A DNA stretch of 64,000 nucleotides from Marinomonas hwangdonensis (lineage in GTDB: Bacteria; Pseudomonadota; Gammaproteobacteria; Pseudomonadales; Marinomonadaceae), in contig NZ_RIZG01000008.1 of the NCBI RefSeq assembly GCF_003721245.1, positions 1 to 64,000 on the forward strand, written 5' to 3'. Shown here in pieces: positions 43,430 to 53,766 of the stretch. The translations under genes and the position numbers were made by a program. Position 1 is the stretch's first letter, and every line of letters starts with the position of its first letter. The notes beneath the pieces were generated by a model. It did not search any database. It saw nothing but the letters and a program-made list of their open reading frames with translations, and was not told the DNA's origin.

Positions 43430-45709
43430 TTAGCTAAGATGGACTATCGGTTTTCCTTGATTGAACTCTTCGGCGGTTATTGCTTTGCTGACATAATAGC
43501 CTTGACCAGAATCGCATTGAAACGCTTGCAGCATTTTCCATTGCTCCCTTGTTTCAATCCCTTCCGCTAATACTTGAATATTTAGCTTATGAGCCATGGC
43601 AATAATGGCTTCAACGATCTTTCGATCATCTTGATCATGCTCTAAATCCATAATAAAACTGCGGTCGATTTTCAGTAGACTCACGGGCAAATTTTTCAGC
43701 TGAGCAAGAGAGGAATACCCTGTTCCAAAATCATCAATCGCGATACAGATACCCATATCTTTAAACGCTTGCAGCAGCCCTCTTGCAAGATTGATGTCTT
43801 TCAATATCGAAGTTTCTGTTACCTCAAATCCCAGTTGATAAGCCGGTACCTGGTATTGTTCAAGAAGTGCTTGTACGAGTGTGACAAAGTGTGGGTCAGA
43901 CAGCTGTTCCGAAGCTAGGTTAATGTGCAGCTGGATTGCAGGGCGGTTCTCTCTTTTGCGTTGAGCAAGGTAAGCGATGCTATTTTCTAAAACCCAATAA
44001 CCTAGGTCGACAATTTTTCCTGTATTTTCGGCCAATGGAATAAAGTCATTGGGGAAAACTAAACCTCTTTCGGGGTGATTCCAACGTACCAGCGCTTCCG
44101 CTCCAAATACTTGATTGCTGCTAAGGTCAAACTGTGGTTGAAAGTAGACTTCAAACTCCCCATTTTCTAGGGCTTTAGAGAGTTCTTCCTCGGCTTTGAT
44201 TAAGTTATCGTTGTGAGTTTTCATAAACTCGGTGTAAAAAGCGTATTGGTTTTTCCCTTGTGACTTAGCTTGATAAAGCGCCATGTCTGCATTTTGCATG
44301 ACAGTGACAAGATCAAAGCCATTTTCAGGAATCATAGCGATACCTAATGAGGTGCTGAGGCTGTATTCCCACGATTCAATTTTCACAGGGTGACGAATAC
44401 TGCTCAAAATAGCCGAAGCTTGTTCGCACACTTGGGCCTTGTCTCTAACATGGTTGAGAAAAATACCAAATTCGTCACCGCCTAACCGCATCACCAAATC
44501 GGAAGGCCCTCTTAATTTATTCAGCCTGTCTGCTACTATGGTCAATATCTGATCGCCTACATCATGACCAATGGTATCGTTGATGCGTTTGAAGTTATCT
44601 AGATCAAAATAGATGAAAGCAGAAAGGCGCTGTTGGTCTTTATTCTCAATTAAAATAGCGGGCAGATTGTCTTGTAGAAAACGACGATTGGCTAAGCCGG
44701 TCAAAGGGTCGTTATAGGCCATTTTTTGCAGTTCCTTGGTTTTCTCTTTTACCAAAGCCGCTAATTTGATCGGTTGCATTAATAAAAAGTACAACGCTGA
44801 TGATAAAAGCGAAGCCACAATTAAAGTGAGTACATAGCCAGAATAAGTGCGATCTTCAAGTTGCTCGGTCAAATTAAGACTTATGCTCAAAGTCCAATTT
44901 CCTACAGGTAGTACAAGATCGGTAGAGGCTTTAATTTCTGTTAGTGGCGCCTCTGAAGCGAAGAGCTCGATAGGTAAATTGCTGCCAGCTTTCATGCGGG
45001 TTAACTGATATTGATAACCTTGCTTTTCTAATTCGATCAGTTGGGTGGTTTTAAGTAAGTCATCAAGGAAGACCACCGCAGAAGTCAATCCCCAAAATAG
45101 TTCGCGTTGTGTGCCACGATTAAGGAAAACCGGAGAGCGGCTAATCACAGCTACTCCCCCTTGAACAAGAGGAACAGGACCTATCATAAACATAGAGCGA
45201 CTTTTAATGGCAGCCATTGCTTCTGTCGCGAACCTTGGTGTAGAAACAACATCAAGACCGATGGCAGCCTCGTTACCTTCTAGGGGATAAATTTGGCTGA
45301 TGATGCCTTCAGGAGCAAGCTGTAAGTTTTCAATGCCACCAATAGACTGAATCAGTTTGTCTGCGAAGTCATCAAACCACTCGGTTGTGCCATCATTGAA
45401 CTCAACTTCGTACGCTAAAATTTGTGCAGAGGTAAAAGCCGTGGATAAGCGCCTTTCTAATTCGGACGCTTGAGTGCGAGATAAATCACTTAATATTGAT
45501 TGCTGATTATCAATAAGAGACTGGGTATTTGACTGAGTCCAATAGGCACCGAACAGTCCTGCTATAAAAAAAGAAAACAGTGCTATAAAAAGAGCAATAG
45601 GTTGTTTTAACACTGTTTTATTCAATCGATTATCCCTTTTCGGTAATATTAACGAATATAAGATATCACATAAGTGGGACAAAAAGCCCCCCGTGTTAGT
45701 CATGTACAA
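43430..45709 (-). CDS. Membrane GGDEF-EAL protein with CHASE sensor
   Basis: A 759-residue bifunctional c-di-GMP protein. Order: membrane helix (about 35-57), a periplasmic CHASE-like sensor (about 60-285), a second helix (about 290-311), GGDEF domain with GGDEF at 410-414 and an EAL domain with EAL at 538-540 and IDDFGTGYSS later. There is no RxxD I-site five residues before GGDEF (the place is GPSD), so product inhibition is not expected. Both active motifs look intact. The start ATG at 45709 is one of two close options. Confidence 0.92.
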   Translation of the reverse strand: MYMTNTGGFLSHLCDILYSLILPKRDNRLNKTVLKQPIALFIALFSFFIAGLFGAYWTQSNTQSLIDNQQSILSDLSRTQASELERRLSTAFTSAQILAYEVEFNDGTTEWFDDFADKLIQSIGGIENLQLAPEGIISQIYPLEGNEAAIGLDVVSTPRFATEAMAAIKSRSMFMIGPVPLVQGGVAVISRSPVFLNRGTQRELFWGLTSAVVFLDDLLKTTQLIELEKQGYQYQLTRMKAGSNLPIELFASEAPLTEIKASTDLVLPVGNWTLSISLNLTEQLEDRTYSGYVLTLIVASLLSSALYFLLMQPIKLAALVKEKTKELQKMAYNDPLTGLANRRFLQDNLPAILIENKDQQRLSAFIYFDLDNFKRINDTIGHDVGDQILTIVADRLNKLRGPSDLVMRLGGDEFGIFLNHVRDKAQVCEQASAILSSIRHPVKIESWEYSLSTSLGIAMIPENGFDLVTVMQNADMALYQAKSQGKNQYAFYTEFMKTHNDNLIKAEEELSKALENGEFEVYFQPQFDLSSNQVFGAEALVRWNHPERGLVFPNDFIPLAENTGKIVDLGYWVLENSIAYLAQRKRENRPAIQLHINLASEQLSDPHFVTLVQALLEQYQVPAYQLGFEVTETSILKDINLARGLLQAFKDMGICIAIDDFGTGYSSLAQLKNLPVSLLKIDRSFIMDLEHDQDDRKIVEAIIAMAHKLNIQVLAEGIETREQWKMLQAFQCDSGQGYYVSKAITAEEFNQGKPIVHLS

Positions 45710-46077
45710 TTAGCATACAGCCGCAGAGGAAGGCGTTAGTTTATTCTGCATCAACGGTCTTATGAGACACTACTGAGCCCTGAACGTATTTATGCTACGA
45801 AGACGTTTTTACGTCAACTAAGGTATTGTTTCCTTGCAATAAATGAAAGCCAAAAAACGTCAAATTGTGGCTTTTGTTGCTCTTTTTGTCGTGGATTCTA
45901 ACATACACACAACATAGGTAAATTGAGTGTTGTTTACGGTCAATGAATAAATACATTAATGTGATCGTATAGGGTTTGTGTCGTCGTATAGGTGATTGTG
46001 GTAAAGTTTTGTTTATTGTAGTGGCCTAGAGCAACGTAACTCATGGGCGTTTTTTTACATTGAATAAGGATGAGCTT
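45710..46077. other. Non-coding stretch between divergent genes
   Basis: About 370 bases with no credible gene. It includes GACGT-TTTT-ACGTC (45802-45815) and an AAAGCC...GGCTTT repeat with a T-rich tract (about 45846-45880), so it may carry a short transcript. Promoters of both flanking genes must lie here. Confidence 0.3.
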
Positions 46078-46662
46078 GTGTCAGACACTTACTCAACAGA
46101 AGTACAAAAATTAGAAAAATTGCGCACAGCTTGGCTGCCCGCTGTGGCGTTTCTTTTTGGAGAGCCCGCTACTGGTGCAACGTTCAATGGCTTTGTTGTT
46201 CGTGATGATATTGCTAAGCCGGTTGCTGTGTTTCAGCAAGCTGAAGCGCCTTATCATTACCACATTCATATCCCGCTACGCAGCTTTTCAAATGATGTCA
46301 TGTTATTGGCCGACGTGATTCAAGAAATGACTAAGGGGCTGTATCCAGTGGGTTATGATAATGCTAAGAGCAATGCGTTATGTGAAGGTGTTGCTGTGTT
46401 TGGTTCTGTGACAGCCATTAAACAAGTGTTTGGCGAAGAGGCGGTAGACTCCTATCTAAATGGTTTGCGTGAGCAAGCATTCGCTTATTATGACGCTTTT
46501 TCTTACACCTCTGTGCTGTTAGCGGAAGATCCACAAGCGATAAAGAAACTTCGTCAAATTCAGCCACTTTTATACAAGGTAGAGAGAAAAAACTTTGATG
46601 AAGCCGGTGTGGAAATAGACCGAAAGATTAAAGATATTTTGCTGTTGAATTTTCGTGCTTAG
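46078..46662 (+). CDS. Hypothetical cytosolic protein
   Basis: A 194-residue protein I cannot assign. The GTG at 46078 with AAGGATG at the right distance is preferred; a TTG at 46060 would add six residues. It is soluble, with no signal or membrane helix. Features include a His-rich HYHIHIP strand (about 60-66) and a mixed alpha/beta pattern, with an acidic C-terminal half. It is convergent with the PRPP synthetase-like gene. A binding or enzymatic role is open. Confidence 0.75.
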   Translation: MSDTYSTEVQKLEKLRTAWLPAVAFLFGEPATGATFNGFVVRDDIAKPVAVFQQAEAPYHYHIHIPLRSFSNDVMLLADVIQEMTKGLYPVGYDNAKSNALCEGVAVFGSVTAIKQVFGEEAVDSYLNGLREQAFAYYDAFSYTSVLLAEDPQAIKKLRQIQPLLYKVERKNFDEAGVEIDRKIKDILLLNFRA

Positions 46663-46681
46663 CGAAAAACAGTTTAGCTCC

Positions 46682-46716
46682 AATAAAAATGCCGCATCGA
46701 ATGCGGCATTTTTATT
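46682..46716. terminator. Bidirectional terminator after the hypothetical gene
   Basis: A perfect 16-base stem (AATAAAAATGCCGCAT and its complement) with loop CGA, between convergent genes. Confidence 0.95.
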
Positions 46717-46752
46717 GGGAAACAGTCACCAAGGTCCTGTTAAACAGGACGC

Positions 46753-47970
46753 TTAATCGCCCAGTCTTAGTTCGGACAGTTCTTCGCTAAACCAGATTTT
46801 GCGTTTGAAGCGAGGGTTCTTAGAAGACATATCTATTTTGTATGGGTTGGCTTCTTGAGTTTGAGGCAGCCCTAAAATATTACACAGCTCTTGTGCTAGC
46901 CATTTTTCGACTTTCAAGACGACCATTTTTTTGCGTAAACGACCTTGTTCGTCGCGATTCAATATGGTGGGTAGTGTGTTCAATGTCAAAATCTCACCTA
47001 TGGCAGGGTGTGCCATACGTTCACGACCTTCATCACTGGCGTAAAAATGTGACACGGCAAACACCATGCGCTGAGGATTAATTTGCTGCAAGAACTGGCA
47101 TGACTTAACCACAGTTGAGCCAGTGCGAACCATGTCGTCAAACAACACAATGCTCGCACCATCTAGGCCATCAAAAGTGTGCTCACTTTCTTTGTGTAGC
47201 GTGATTTCCACTTTGCGTTCAGCCGTTCGGTCTTTATCAAGCATAATGAATTTGGCTTTGCTTAGACCTAATGTTTTGTACATTTCTTTAACAAAATCAC
47301 GGGCACCTTTGTCCGGTGCACAAAGTACCAGGCCTTCGCCGTCTTCGCCGTAATTCAAGATATTCGAATTTAACAGATAATGAGCGTAGATCTCGTAAGG
47401 AATCAAGTTATGAAAATCGCCACCAAACACATCACAAAACATTTTCTGTACAGAATCTGAATGGTTGTGAATGGTCATGACCGTGTCGACACCCGATAAC
47501 TTAAGCAACTGAGCGTATAACTTGGCTGTAAAAGGCTGGCCATCGAATTTTTTTACATCACGAATGTCACGTTCAAAGTTGGTTTCACCCAATCCCTGAT
47601 GGGGCCCACGGTCCTGTGCGCTGTAAAATAAATCTGGCTCAACCAAGATAACGCGTTCAGCGCCATTTTCTTTGGCGGCACGAGCAATGATTAGATTTGA
47701 CATGGCCAATTCTTGGCGAGTTTTAACATGGCTACCTGTACTGACAATAACCACAGACTTACCATTAAGTTTGCGACCAATATTGTCAAAGTCTGCTTCG
47801 TCAGAAATGAAACGAGGACAGAATTCTGAGTTCATGAAGTGCTTCATGCTAATGATATCAGCGATGTCTTCATGTTGGCCCATTGCATAAGCAACATCAA
47901 TGGCAAATGGATTATCAGAAGAGTTACTAACAACGACAACGTTAGTTGGCGAGCCGGTCGACAAAGTCAT
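46753..47970 (-). CDS. Ribose-phosphate pyrophosphokinase-like enzyme
   Basis: A 405-residue divergent relative of PRPP synthetase, which makes PRPP from ribose 5-phosphate and ATP. Recognisable parts: the ATP loop FYSAQDRGPHQG (about 112-123), the flexible-loop counterpart DKDRTAERKVEI, and the PRPP-binding loop IVLFDDMVRTGST (about 281-293). In usual synthetases the third acid of this loop is Asp (DDMxDTxGT), here Arg. About 90 residues longer than E. coli Prs (315), mostly at the C-terminus. It may be a specialised enzyme or a second Prs. Confidence 0.8.
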   Translation of the reverse strand: MTLSTGSPTNVVVVSNSSDNPFAIDVAYAMGQHEDIADIISMKHFMNSEFCPRFISDEADFDNIGRKLNGKSVVIVSTGSHVKTRQELAMSNLIIARAAKENGAERVILVEPDLFYSAQDRGPHQGLGETNFERDIRDVKKFDGQPFTAKLYAQLLKLSGVDTVMTIHNHSDSVQKMFCDVFGGDFHNLIPYEIYAHYLLNSNILNYGEDGEGLVLCAPDKGARDFVKEMYKTLGLSKAKFIMLDKDRTAERKVEITLHKESEHTFDGLDGASIVLFDDMVRTGSTVVKSCQFLQQINPQRMVFAVSHFYASDEGRERMAHPAIGEILTLNTLPTILNRDEQGRLRKKMVVLKVEKWLAQELCNILGLPQTQEANPYKIDMSSKNPRFKRKIWFSEELSELRLGD

Positions 47971-48174
47971 GAAAGATCCTTAACGAGGGGATAGGGAATT
48001 TAAGACAATTTTAATACTTGTCAGCGTGTTGTGATAGTACGTATTGATGATAAGTGGCATATTTATGTCAATGAAAATTCATACTGATTCTTATTCGTAT
48101 TTTTGTCTTAGGCTTATCCTAAAATAGACCGAGTCTGCTGAATGACTTTCACTCGGTACTATCCCACTGCAAAA

Positions 48175-49701
48175 TTAGTCCTGTCCACATGGGTGATAAC
48201 AGCTGGGTTGTCTTGGGCATACTGCGCCACGCGAGCAAATCAGTCGAGCTTCGTTTTCTATGCCCCGTTCTACCCAGTTAATATTAAGAATTTTTGCCAC
48301 ACTCATGAGGTCTTTTTTAATGCTCTTAGGGATCTGCGAAGAGCCCCCTTTGGTGACGCAGGCGTGTTTTAACTCGTGAGCGATGGCAAGAGCATCTTTA
48401 CCCTGGGCGTCGATGGCTGGATTAAGGTCAATACCAGAGCATAGAACATGATTATTGCCGGCTAAATCCTGCACCTTAATCGATTCACAAGCGTAAATAC
48501 GCGGCTCATTGCCTAGATTCAAAATGGATATTTGTGCAGAGGTTCCCGTACTGGGTTCACTGATTTTGCGGAACACAGACCAGTGTTGGCAAGGATCTTC
48601 TACTGTACTCATGTTACCCCAAGGTAACGGGATACCATTGCCTCGGTAGACCGCTTTGAGCTTGCCCGGTGCGTAAGCATCGAAGTAATGCCAATGAGGA
48701 TAAGGCGATACCGCTGTCATGCGACGCATGGTGACGGATTCAGAAACATCGGCCAGTTTAGATGAGCTGATTTCATAGCCATTGCGATCGAGCAGATGCC
48801 GAAAAGGTACTTTAGGGCACAGCAAGGCGCCGGCAAAAAAGCTGCATTCGAAATCTCGCCATGCAGACAATATGTCTTGAGCGTCCATGCCTGAGGACTG
48901 TATTTTTGCATTTTGGGCTTGTAGTGGGGATATTTCGTTACGTCCTGTGACCAGCACGTTTTTCATACCATCTTTATCATGTAAAACCGTATGACCTATG
49001 TGAACCGCAAGGTTGTATTTTAGACGCTGCGGCTGTGTTTTCATGATTTGGTTAATGTAAATGGTACTCGGTGGATCAAAGAATGAAGTGACCACATGAC
49101 TGGCATCTATGCCCATATTTTCTAAAACAGACAAAGGCGTTTTACGAAACCACTTAATTTGCAGTCCCATTTGTTTGGTAATCGCAATAATCTCATCAAG
49201 ACTTAATGGTAGGCGTTTGAGTCCCACATCTTCAGCGGCGCGCTCTAAATCTGGAAAATGATTTTGGTGGTGTTCCTGATGGGCGCGGATTAAAAGATGC
49301 GCAAATTGCCGACCACTGGTGCCTGTTTGTGACAACATTTCGGGAATGGCAATTTGTAAAATTTCTTTAGAAAATAAGAAATTCGGTTCCAATGCCATAC
49401 CACTGATGCCACCACCCGATCCCTTTGAGGGGGTAATAGCCTCCTCTTCTGGAATATCATCCAAAAACCAGCTGACGTTTTTTTGAAAAACACTGGCAAT
49501 GACTTCCAATACTTCCTCACTGGGGATGCGTTTACCCCGTTCAATCATCGACAAATATGACACCGATGGTGCGGATTCTGCGTCGATTTTTATGCACCTT
49601 GCTGATAGGTCTTCCATCGTCAAACGGTTGCGTTTACGCAGATTGCGTATCTTAGTACCCAAAAAATGGGCTTTGCGATTGAGGCTATTTTTATTTTTCA
49701 T
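48175..49701 (-). CDS. RamB/ScfR-like regulator of the glyoxylate shunt
   Basis: A 508-residue regulator in the group of RamB (Corynebacterium) and ScfR: XRE-type helix-turn-helix (about 15-80), an ImmA/IrrE-like middle domain, and the DUF2083 C-terminal part. The middle metal site is degenerate (AVHIGHTVLH, 232-241), whereas a HELKH motif stands at 442-446 in the last domain; the C-terminus has Cys489, Cys495, Cys501 and Cys505. RamB controls isocitrate lyase and malate synthase, which are divergent here, so a regulatory link is expected. No ribosome site precedes the ATG at 49701. Confidence 0.88.
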   Translation of the reverse strand: MKNKNSLNRKAHFLGTKIRNLRKRNRLTMEDLSARCIKIDAESAPSVSYLSMIERGKRIPSEEVLEVIASVFQKNVSWFLDDIPEEEAITPSKGSGGGISGMALEPNFLFSKEILQIAIPEMLSQTGTSGRQFAHLLIRAHQEHHQNHFPDLERAAEDVGLKRLPLSLDEIIAITKQMGLQIKWFRKTPLSVLENMGIDASHVVTSFFDPPSTIYINQIMKTQPQRLKYNLAVHIGHTVLHDKDGMKNVLVTGRNEISPLQAQNAKIQSSGMDAQDILSAWRDFECSFFAGALLCPKVPFRHLLDRNGYEISSSKLADVSESVTMRRMTAVSPYPHWHYFDAYAPGKLKAVYRGNGIPLPWGNMSTVEDPCQHWSVFRKISEPSTGTSAQISILNLGNEPRIYACESIKVQDLAGNNHVLCSGIDLNPAIDAQGKDALAIAHELKHACVTKGGSSQIPKSIKKDLMSVAKILNINWVERGIENEARLICSRGAVCPRQPSCYHPCGQD

Positions 49702-49705
49702 TTTT

Positions 49706-49725
49706 GTAAAATTTACACTGTGTAA
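49706..49725. promoter_or_regulatory. Palindromes in the regulator/glcB promoter
   Basis: GTAAAATTTAC (49706-49716) and TTACACTGTGTAA (49713-49725) are two overlapping perfect inverted repeats just upstream of the regulator start and 128 bases before glcB. They are good candidates for the binding site of the adjacent regulator; this is inferred from position. Confidence 0.55.
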
Positions 49726-49852
49726 TTCTTATTGTGAAATTCTATGTTAGTTGGGCGTAGACTGTAAATCAAGCAATCGAGAGTGAGATTACCCAGATTG
49801 CAAAACTTCTTAAAAGATGAACAGTTTGATAGACGAACAGAAGGAAAGTGAA

Positions 49853-52042
49853 ATGACCATCCCCCAACTTAAAAATAACAGCGTAATTCACCCAGGGTTT
49901 AGTCACTTCATTAATGAAGAAGTGCTACCACTTCACGCTATCGATGCCGCTAAGTTTTGGCGTGACCTTGATCAGTTGATTGCGGATCTTGCGCCGATAA
50001 ACCGTCAGCTATTGGCGACGCGGGATGAAATGCAACAGCAAATTGACCAATGGCACCTTGCTCGTAAAGGGCAAGCTATGGATATCGCTGCTTACGAAGC
50101 CTTCTTGCGAAACATTGGTTACTTGGTGGAAGAGGGCGACGATTTCACCGTGACCACAGACAATGTGGACGCAGAAATTGCCACATTGGCGGGTCCGCAA
50201 TTGGTGGTTCCAGTGAAAAATGCGCGTTTTGCATTGAACGCAGCCAATGCTCGCTGGGGTAGCCTGTACGACGCTTTTTACGGCACCGATGTGATTGCCA
50301 AAACCGCCGGCCTTGAAACTCACAAAGGCTACAACCCCGAACGGGGCGAGCAAGTCATCGCAAAGGCTAAAGATTTTTTAGACGAAGTATTTCCGTTAGA
50401 AACTGGCTCACACAAAGATGTGACCAGCTATGTAGTTTACTACCACCATTTATTGGCTTTCTTTGATGACGCCCATCAAAGTGGCTTGAAACAGCCATCT
50501 CAACTGGTGGCGGTAAACGGACAGCGTAGTGATCCGGAAGCCATCTTGTTGAAAAACAATGGATTGCATGTAGAAATTCAGTTTGATCGTAATGGTAAAA
50601 ATGGCGCCAAAGACAAGGCCAACATTAACGACATTCTTATTGAGTCGGCTCTGAGCACCATTATGGATTGCGAAGACTCAGTAGCGGCTGTTGATGCCGA
50701 AGACAAGATTGAAATTTACCGCAACTGGTTAGGTTTGATGCAAGGCACCTTGCAGGCTAGTTTCGAAAAAGACGGACAAACGCAGACGCGTCGAATGAAC
50801 CCTGATCGTATTTTTACCGATTTAGATAACCAAGAATATCGTCTACACGGTCGTTCTTTGTTACTGGTTCGCAACGTTGGTCATTTGATGGAATGCGACT
50901 TAATGCAGGATGCCCTAGGTAACTTTGTGCCTGAAGGTATCATGGATGCGGTAGTAACCACCTTAATTGCTACGCTTGATTTGCAAGGCGAAGAGGGCAT
51001 GACACGCAGTCGCATTCGCAATAGTCGTACAGGCAGCATCTATATTGTGAAGCCAAAAATGCACGGGCCAGATGAGGTAGCGTTTTCCTGTCAGCTGTTT
51101 ACTCGTGTCGAACAGATGTTGGGATTGCCAGAGAATACCATCAAGATTGGCATTATGGATGAAGAGCGACGCACGACTTTGAATCTGAAAGAGTGTATTC
51201 GTCAGGCGAAATCTCGGGTGTTTTTCATCAATACTGGCTTTTTAGATCGCACGGGTGACGAGATTCATACCAGTATGCAAGCAGGGCCGTTTTTGCCCAA
51301 AGATCAAATCAAACAACAGCCTTGGATTCAGGCCTACGAAAATCGCAACGTCGACATAGGTTTGCAATGTGGTTTGCCAGGCAAGGCGCAGATTGGTAAG
51401 GGCATGTGGGCCATGCCAGACGAGATGGCCGCCATGATGACGGCGAAGATCGCACACCCAAAAGCGGGCGCAAATACCGCTTGGGTACCATCACCAACAG
51501 CAGCCACCTTACATGCGTTGCACTATCACCAAGTGGATGTGTTTGAAATGCAGGCACGCATTAAACATCGTCCTCAGGCGGGTCTGACCGATTTGCTGAC
51601 GATCGCAACCATTCCAAGCAACTTGACGTTATCGGACCAGGTAATCGAACGAGAAATTGAAAACAACGTGCAAGGGTTGCTGGGTTATGTTGTTCGCTGG
51701 GTTGAAGCGGGTGTGGGGTGTTCGAAAGTGCCTGACATTAATAATGTGGGCTTGATGGAAGACCGAGCAACGCTGCGTATATCCAGCCAACATTTGGCGA
51801 ACTGGTTGCTCCACGGTCTGTGCAGCAAGGCGCAAATAGAAGAAGTGATGTTGCGCATGGCGAAGGTAGTGGACGAGCAAAACAGTCGCACAGAAGGGTA
51901 CCGCCCAATGACGGACAACATAGGCGCCAGTCTTGCTTTTAAGGCGGCCCAAGATCTGATTTTTAAAGGGGTGATTCAGCCGAATGGCTATACAGAACCT
52001 CTGTTGCATGCTTACCGCATGCAAGTAAAAGAAACCCATTAA
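49853..52042 (+). CDS. glcB: Malate synthase G
   Basis: Malate synthase joins glyoxylate and acetyl-CoA to malate in the glyoxylate shunt. The 729-residue protein (ATG at 49853, AAGGAAAGTG upstream) is the G isoform, with a long inserted domain and a C-terminal plug; E. coli GlcB has 723 residues. The active-site segments [11 protein letters not shown] and [15 protein letters not shown] are present. It precedes aceA by 37 bases, giving the whole shunt in one unit, divergent from the RamB-like regulator. Confidence 0.95.
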   Translation: MTIPQLKNNSVIHPGFSHFINEEVLPLHAIDAAKFWRDLDQLIADLAPINRQLLATRDEMQQQIDQWHLARKGQAMDIAAYEAFLRNIGYLVEEGDDFTVTTDNVDAEIATLAGPQLVVPVKNARFALNAANARWGSLYDAFYGTDVIAKTAGLETHKGYNPERGEQVIAKAKDFLDEVFPLETGSHKDVTSYVVYYHHLLAFFDDAHQSGLKQPSQLVAVNGQRSDPEAILLKNNGLHVEIQFDRNGKNGAKDKANINDILIESALSTIMDCEDSVAAVDAEDKIEIYRNWLGLMQGTLQASFEKDGQTQTRRMNPDRIFTDLDNQEYRLHGRSLLLVRNVGHLMECDLMQDALGNFVPEGIMDAVVTTLIATLDLQGEEGMTRSRIRNSRTGSIYIVKPKMHGPDEVAFSCQLFTRVEQMLGLPENTIKIGIMDEERRTTLNLKECIRQAKSRVFFINTGFLDRTGDEIHTSMQAGPFLPKDQIKQQPWIQAYENRNVDIGLQCGLPGKAQIGKGMWAMPDEMAAMMTAKIAHPKAGANTAWVPSPTAATLHALHYHQVDVFEMQARIKHRPQAGLTDLLTIATIPSNLTLSDQVIEREIENNVQGLLGYVVRWVEAGVGCSKVPDINNVGLMEDRATLRISSQHLANWLLHGLCSKAQIEEVMLRMAKVVDEQNSRTEGYRPMTDNIGASLAFKAAQDLIFKGVIQPNGYTEPLLHAYRMQVKETH

Positions 52043-52078
52043 TACCCTATGACAATCCTGTTTGAAGAGGAAAATACC

Positions 52079-53680
52079 ATGCAAACGTATAAAAATAAAA
52101 TGCAACAAGCCGCTCAAATGATCGAACAACAAGGCTCAGGTTGGGCTGCGATGAATCCTGAGTACGTGACTCGTATGCAATTGCAAAACCGTTTCAATAC
52201 GGGGCTGGATATTGCTAAGTACACCGCCAAGATTATGCGTGAGGACATGGCAAGTTATGACCAAGATGCTGCGAATTACACACAATCGTTGGGCTGCTGG
52301 CATGGATTTATCGGCCAACAAAAGATGATTTCTATTAAGAAACATTTTGGTACTACGCGTAGCCGTTACTTGTACTTGTCCGGTTGGATGGTGGCCGCGA
52401 TGCGTTCTGAGTTTGGTCCTTTGCCAGATCAGTCTATGCATGAGAAAACCTCAGTCCCAGCGCTGATCGAAGAGCTTTACACCTTCTTGAAGCAAGCCGA
52501 TGCCCGTGAATTGCAGCATTTGTTCAAAGAAATAGACGACGCACGCGCTGCCGGAGATCAAGTTCGCGAACAAGCCGCACAGCAAAAAGTGGATAACTTT
52601 GAAACGCATGTTGTCCCTATTATTGCGGATATTGATGCGGGTTTTGGTAACGAAGAAGCCACCTACTTGTTGGCGAAAAAGATGATTGAAGCAGGGGCGT
52701 GTTGCATCCAGATCGAGAATCAGGTGTCTGATGCTAAGCAATGTGGTCACCAAGATGGCAAGGTAACCGTGCCTCATGAAGACTTCCTCGCGAAAATTAA
52801 CGCGGTGCGTTACGCTTTTCTAGAGCTGGGCGTAGAAGAAGGCGTTATTGTGGCACGGACAGATTCACTAGGGGCGGGCTTAACGCAAAAGATCCCAGTG
52901 TCGCAAACACCTGGCGATTTGGCTGAACAATACAATGCCTTTATAGATGGGGAAGAAGTGACGTCGTTGGATCAAATGAAATCTGGTGACATGGCGGTTA
53001 AATTGGGAGATCGCTTGATTAAACCAACACGCTTAGCCAATGGTTTGGTCCGCTTTAAACCTGATACCGGTGAGGACCGTGTGGTTTTGGATTGTATTAC
53101 GTCTTTGCAAAATGGCGCGGATTTATTGTGGATTGAAACAGAGAAGCCCCATATCGGTCAGATCGCGGCTATTGTAAACCGTATTCGTGACGTCGTACCG
53201 AATGCTAAGTTAGTGTACAACAACAGCCCATCGTTCAACTGGACGCTGAACTTCCGCCAGCAAGTATTTGATGCATGGCAGGCTGAAGGTAAAGACGTTA
53301 CTGCTTACCAGCGTGAAAAGTTAATGTCTCAAGACTACGACAATACACCATTGTCAGCAGAAGCCGATGAACGTATTCGTTGCTTCCAAAAAGATGCGGC
53401 AGCACAAGCGGGTATTTTCCACCATTTGATTACTTTGCCGACGTACCATACGGCCGCCTTGTCTACAGACAACTTAGCAAAAGACTACTTTGGTGAGCAA
53501 GGTATGTTGGGCTACGTAAAAGAAGTACAGCGTAAGGAAATTCGTCAGGGCTTGGCGTGTGTGAAACACCAAGATATGTCGGGTTCGAACGTGGGCGATG
53601 ATCACAAAGAGTACTTCTCTGGCGCTCATGCACTAAAAGCATCTGGTAAAGATAACACTATGAATCAATTCGCGGTGTAA
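52079..53680 (+). CDS. aceA: Isocitrate lyase
   Basis: Isocitrate lyase cleaves isocitrate to glyoxylate and succinate, the first step of the shunt. The ATG at 52079 with GAAGAGG upstream gives 533 residues; an earlier in-frame ATG at 52049 is less likely. The length is that of the longer Pseudomonas-type enzyme. The catalytic Cys loop reads KQCGHQDGK in place of KKCGHM. The product of glcB uses its glyoxylate. A strong terminator follows. Confidence 0.95.
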   Translation: MQTYKNKMQQAAQMIEQQGSGWAAMNPEYVTRMQLQNRFNTGLDIAKYTAKIMREDMASYDQDAANYTQSLGCWHGFIGQQKMISIKKHFGTTRSRYLYLSGWMVAAMRSEFGPLPDQSMHEKTSVPALIEELYTFLKQADARELQHLFKEIDDARAAGDQVREQAAQQKVDNFETHVVPIIADIDAGFGNEEATYLLAKKMIEAGACCIQIENQVSDAKQCGHQDGKVTVPHEDFLAKINAVRYAFLELGVEEGVIVARTDSLGAGLTQKIPVSQTPGDLAEQYNAFIDGEEVTSLDQMKSGDMAVKLGDRLIKPTRLANGLVRFKPDTGEDRVVLDCITSLQNGADLLWIETEKPHIGQIAAIVNRIRDVVPNAKLVYNNSPSFNWTLNFRQQVFDAWQAEGKDVTAYQREKLMSQDYDNTPLSAEADERIRCFQKDAAAQAGIFHHLITLPTYHTAALSTDNLAKDYFGEQGMLGYVKEVQRKEIRQGLACVKHQDMSGSNVGDDHKEYFSGAHALKASGKDNTMNQFAV

Positions 53681-53720
53681 TGCATCCTTCGTGATGATTA
53701 GATCTTGAAAATTGATCGCA

Positions 53721-53754
53721 AAGACCAACAGCTTTCCCCCTGTTGGTCTTTTTT
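53721..53754. terminator. Bidirectional terminator after aceA
   Basis: AAGACCAACAG (53721-53731) pairs with CTGTTGGTCTT (53740-53750), ending in six T. Confidence 0.95.
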
Positions 53755-53766
53755 GCTTTTTATTTT

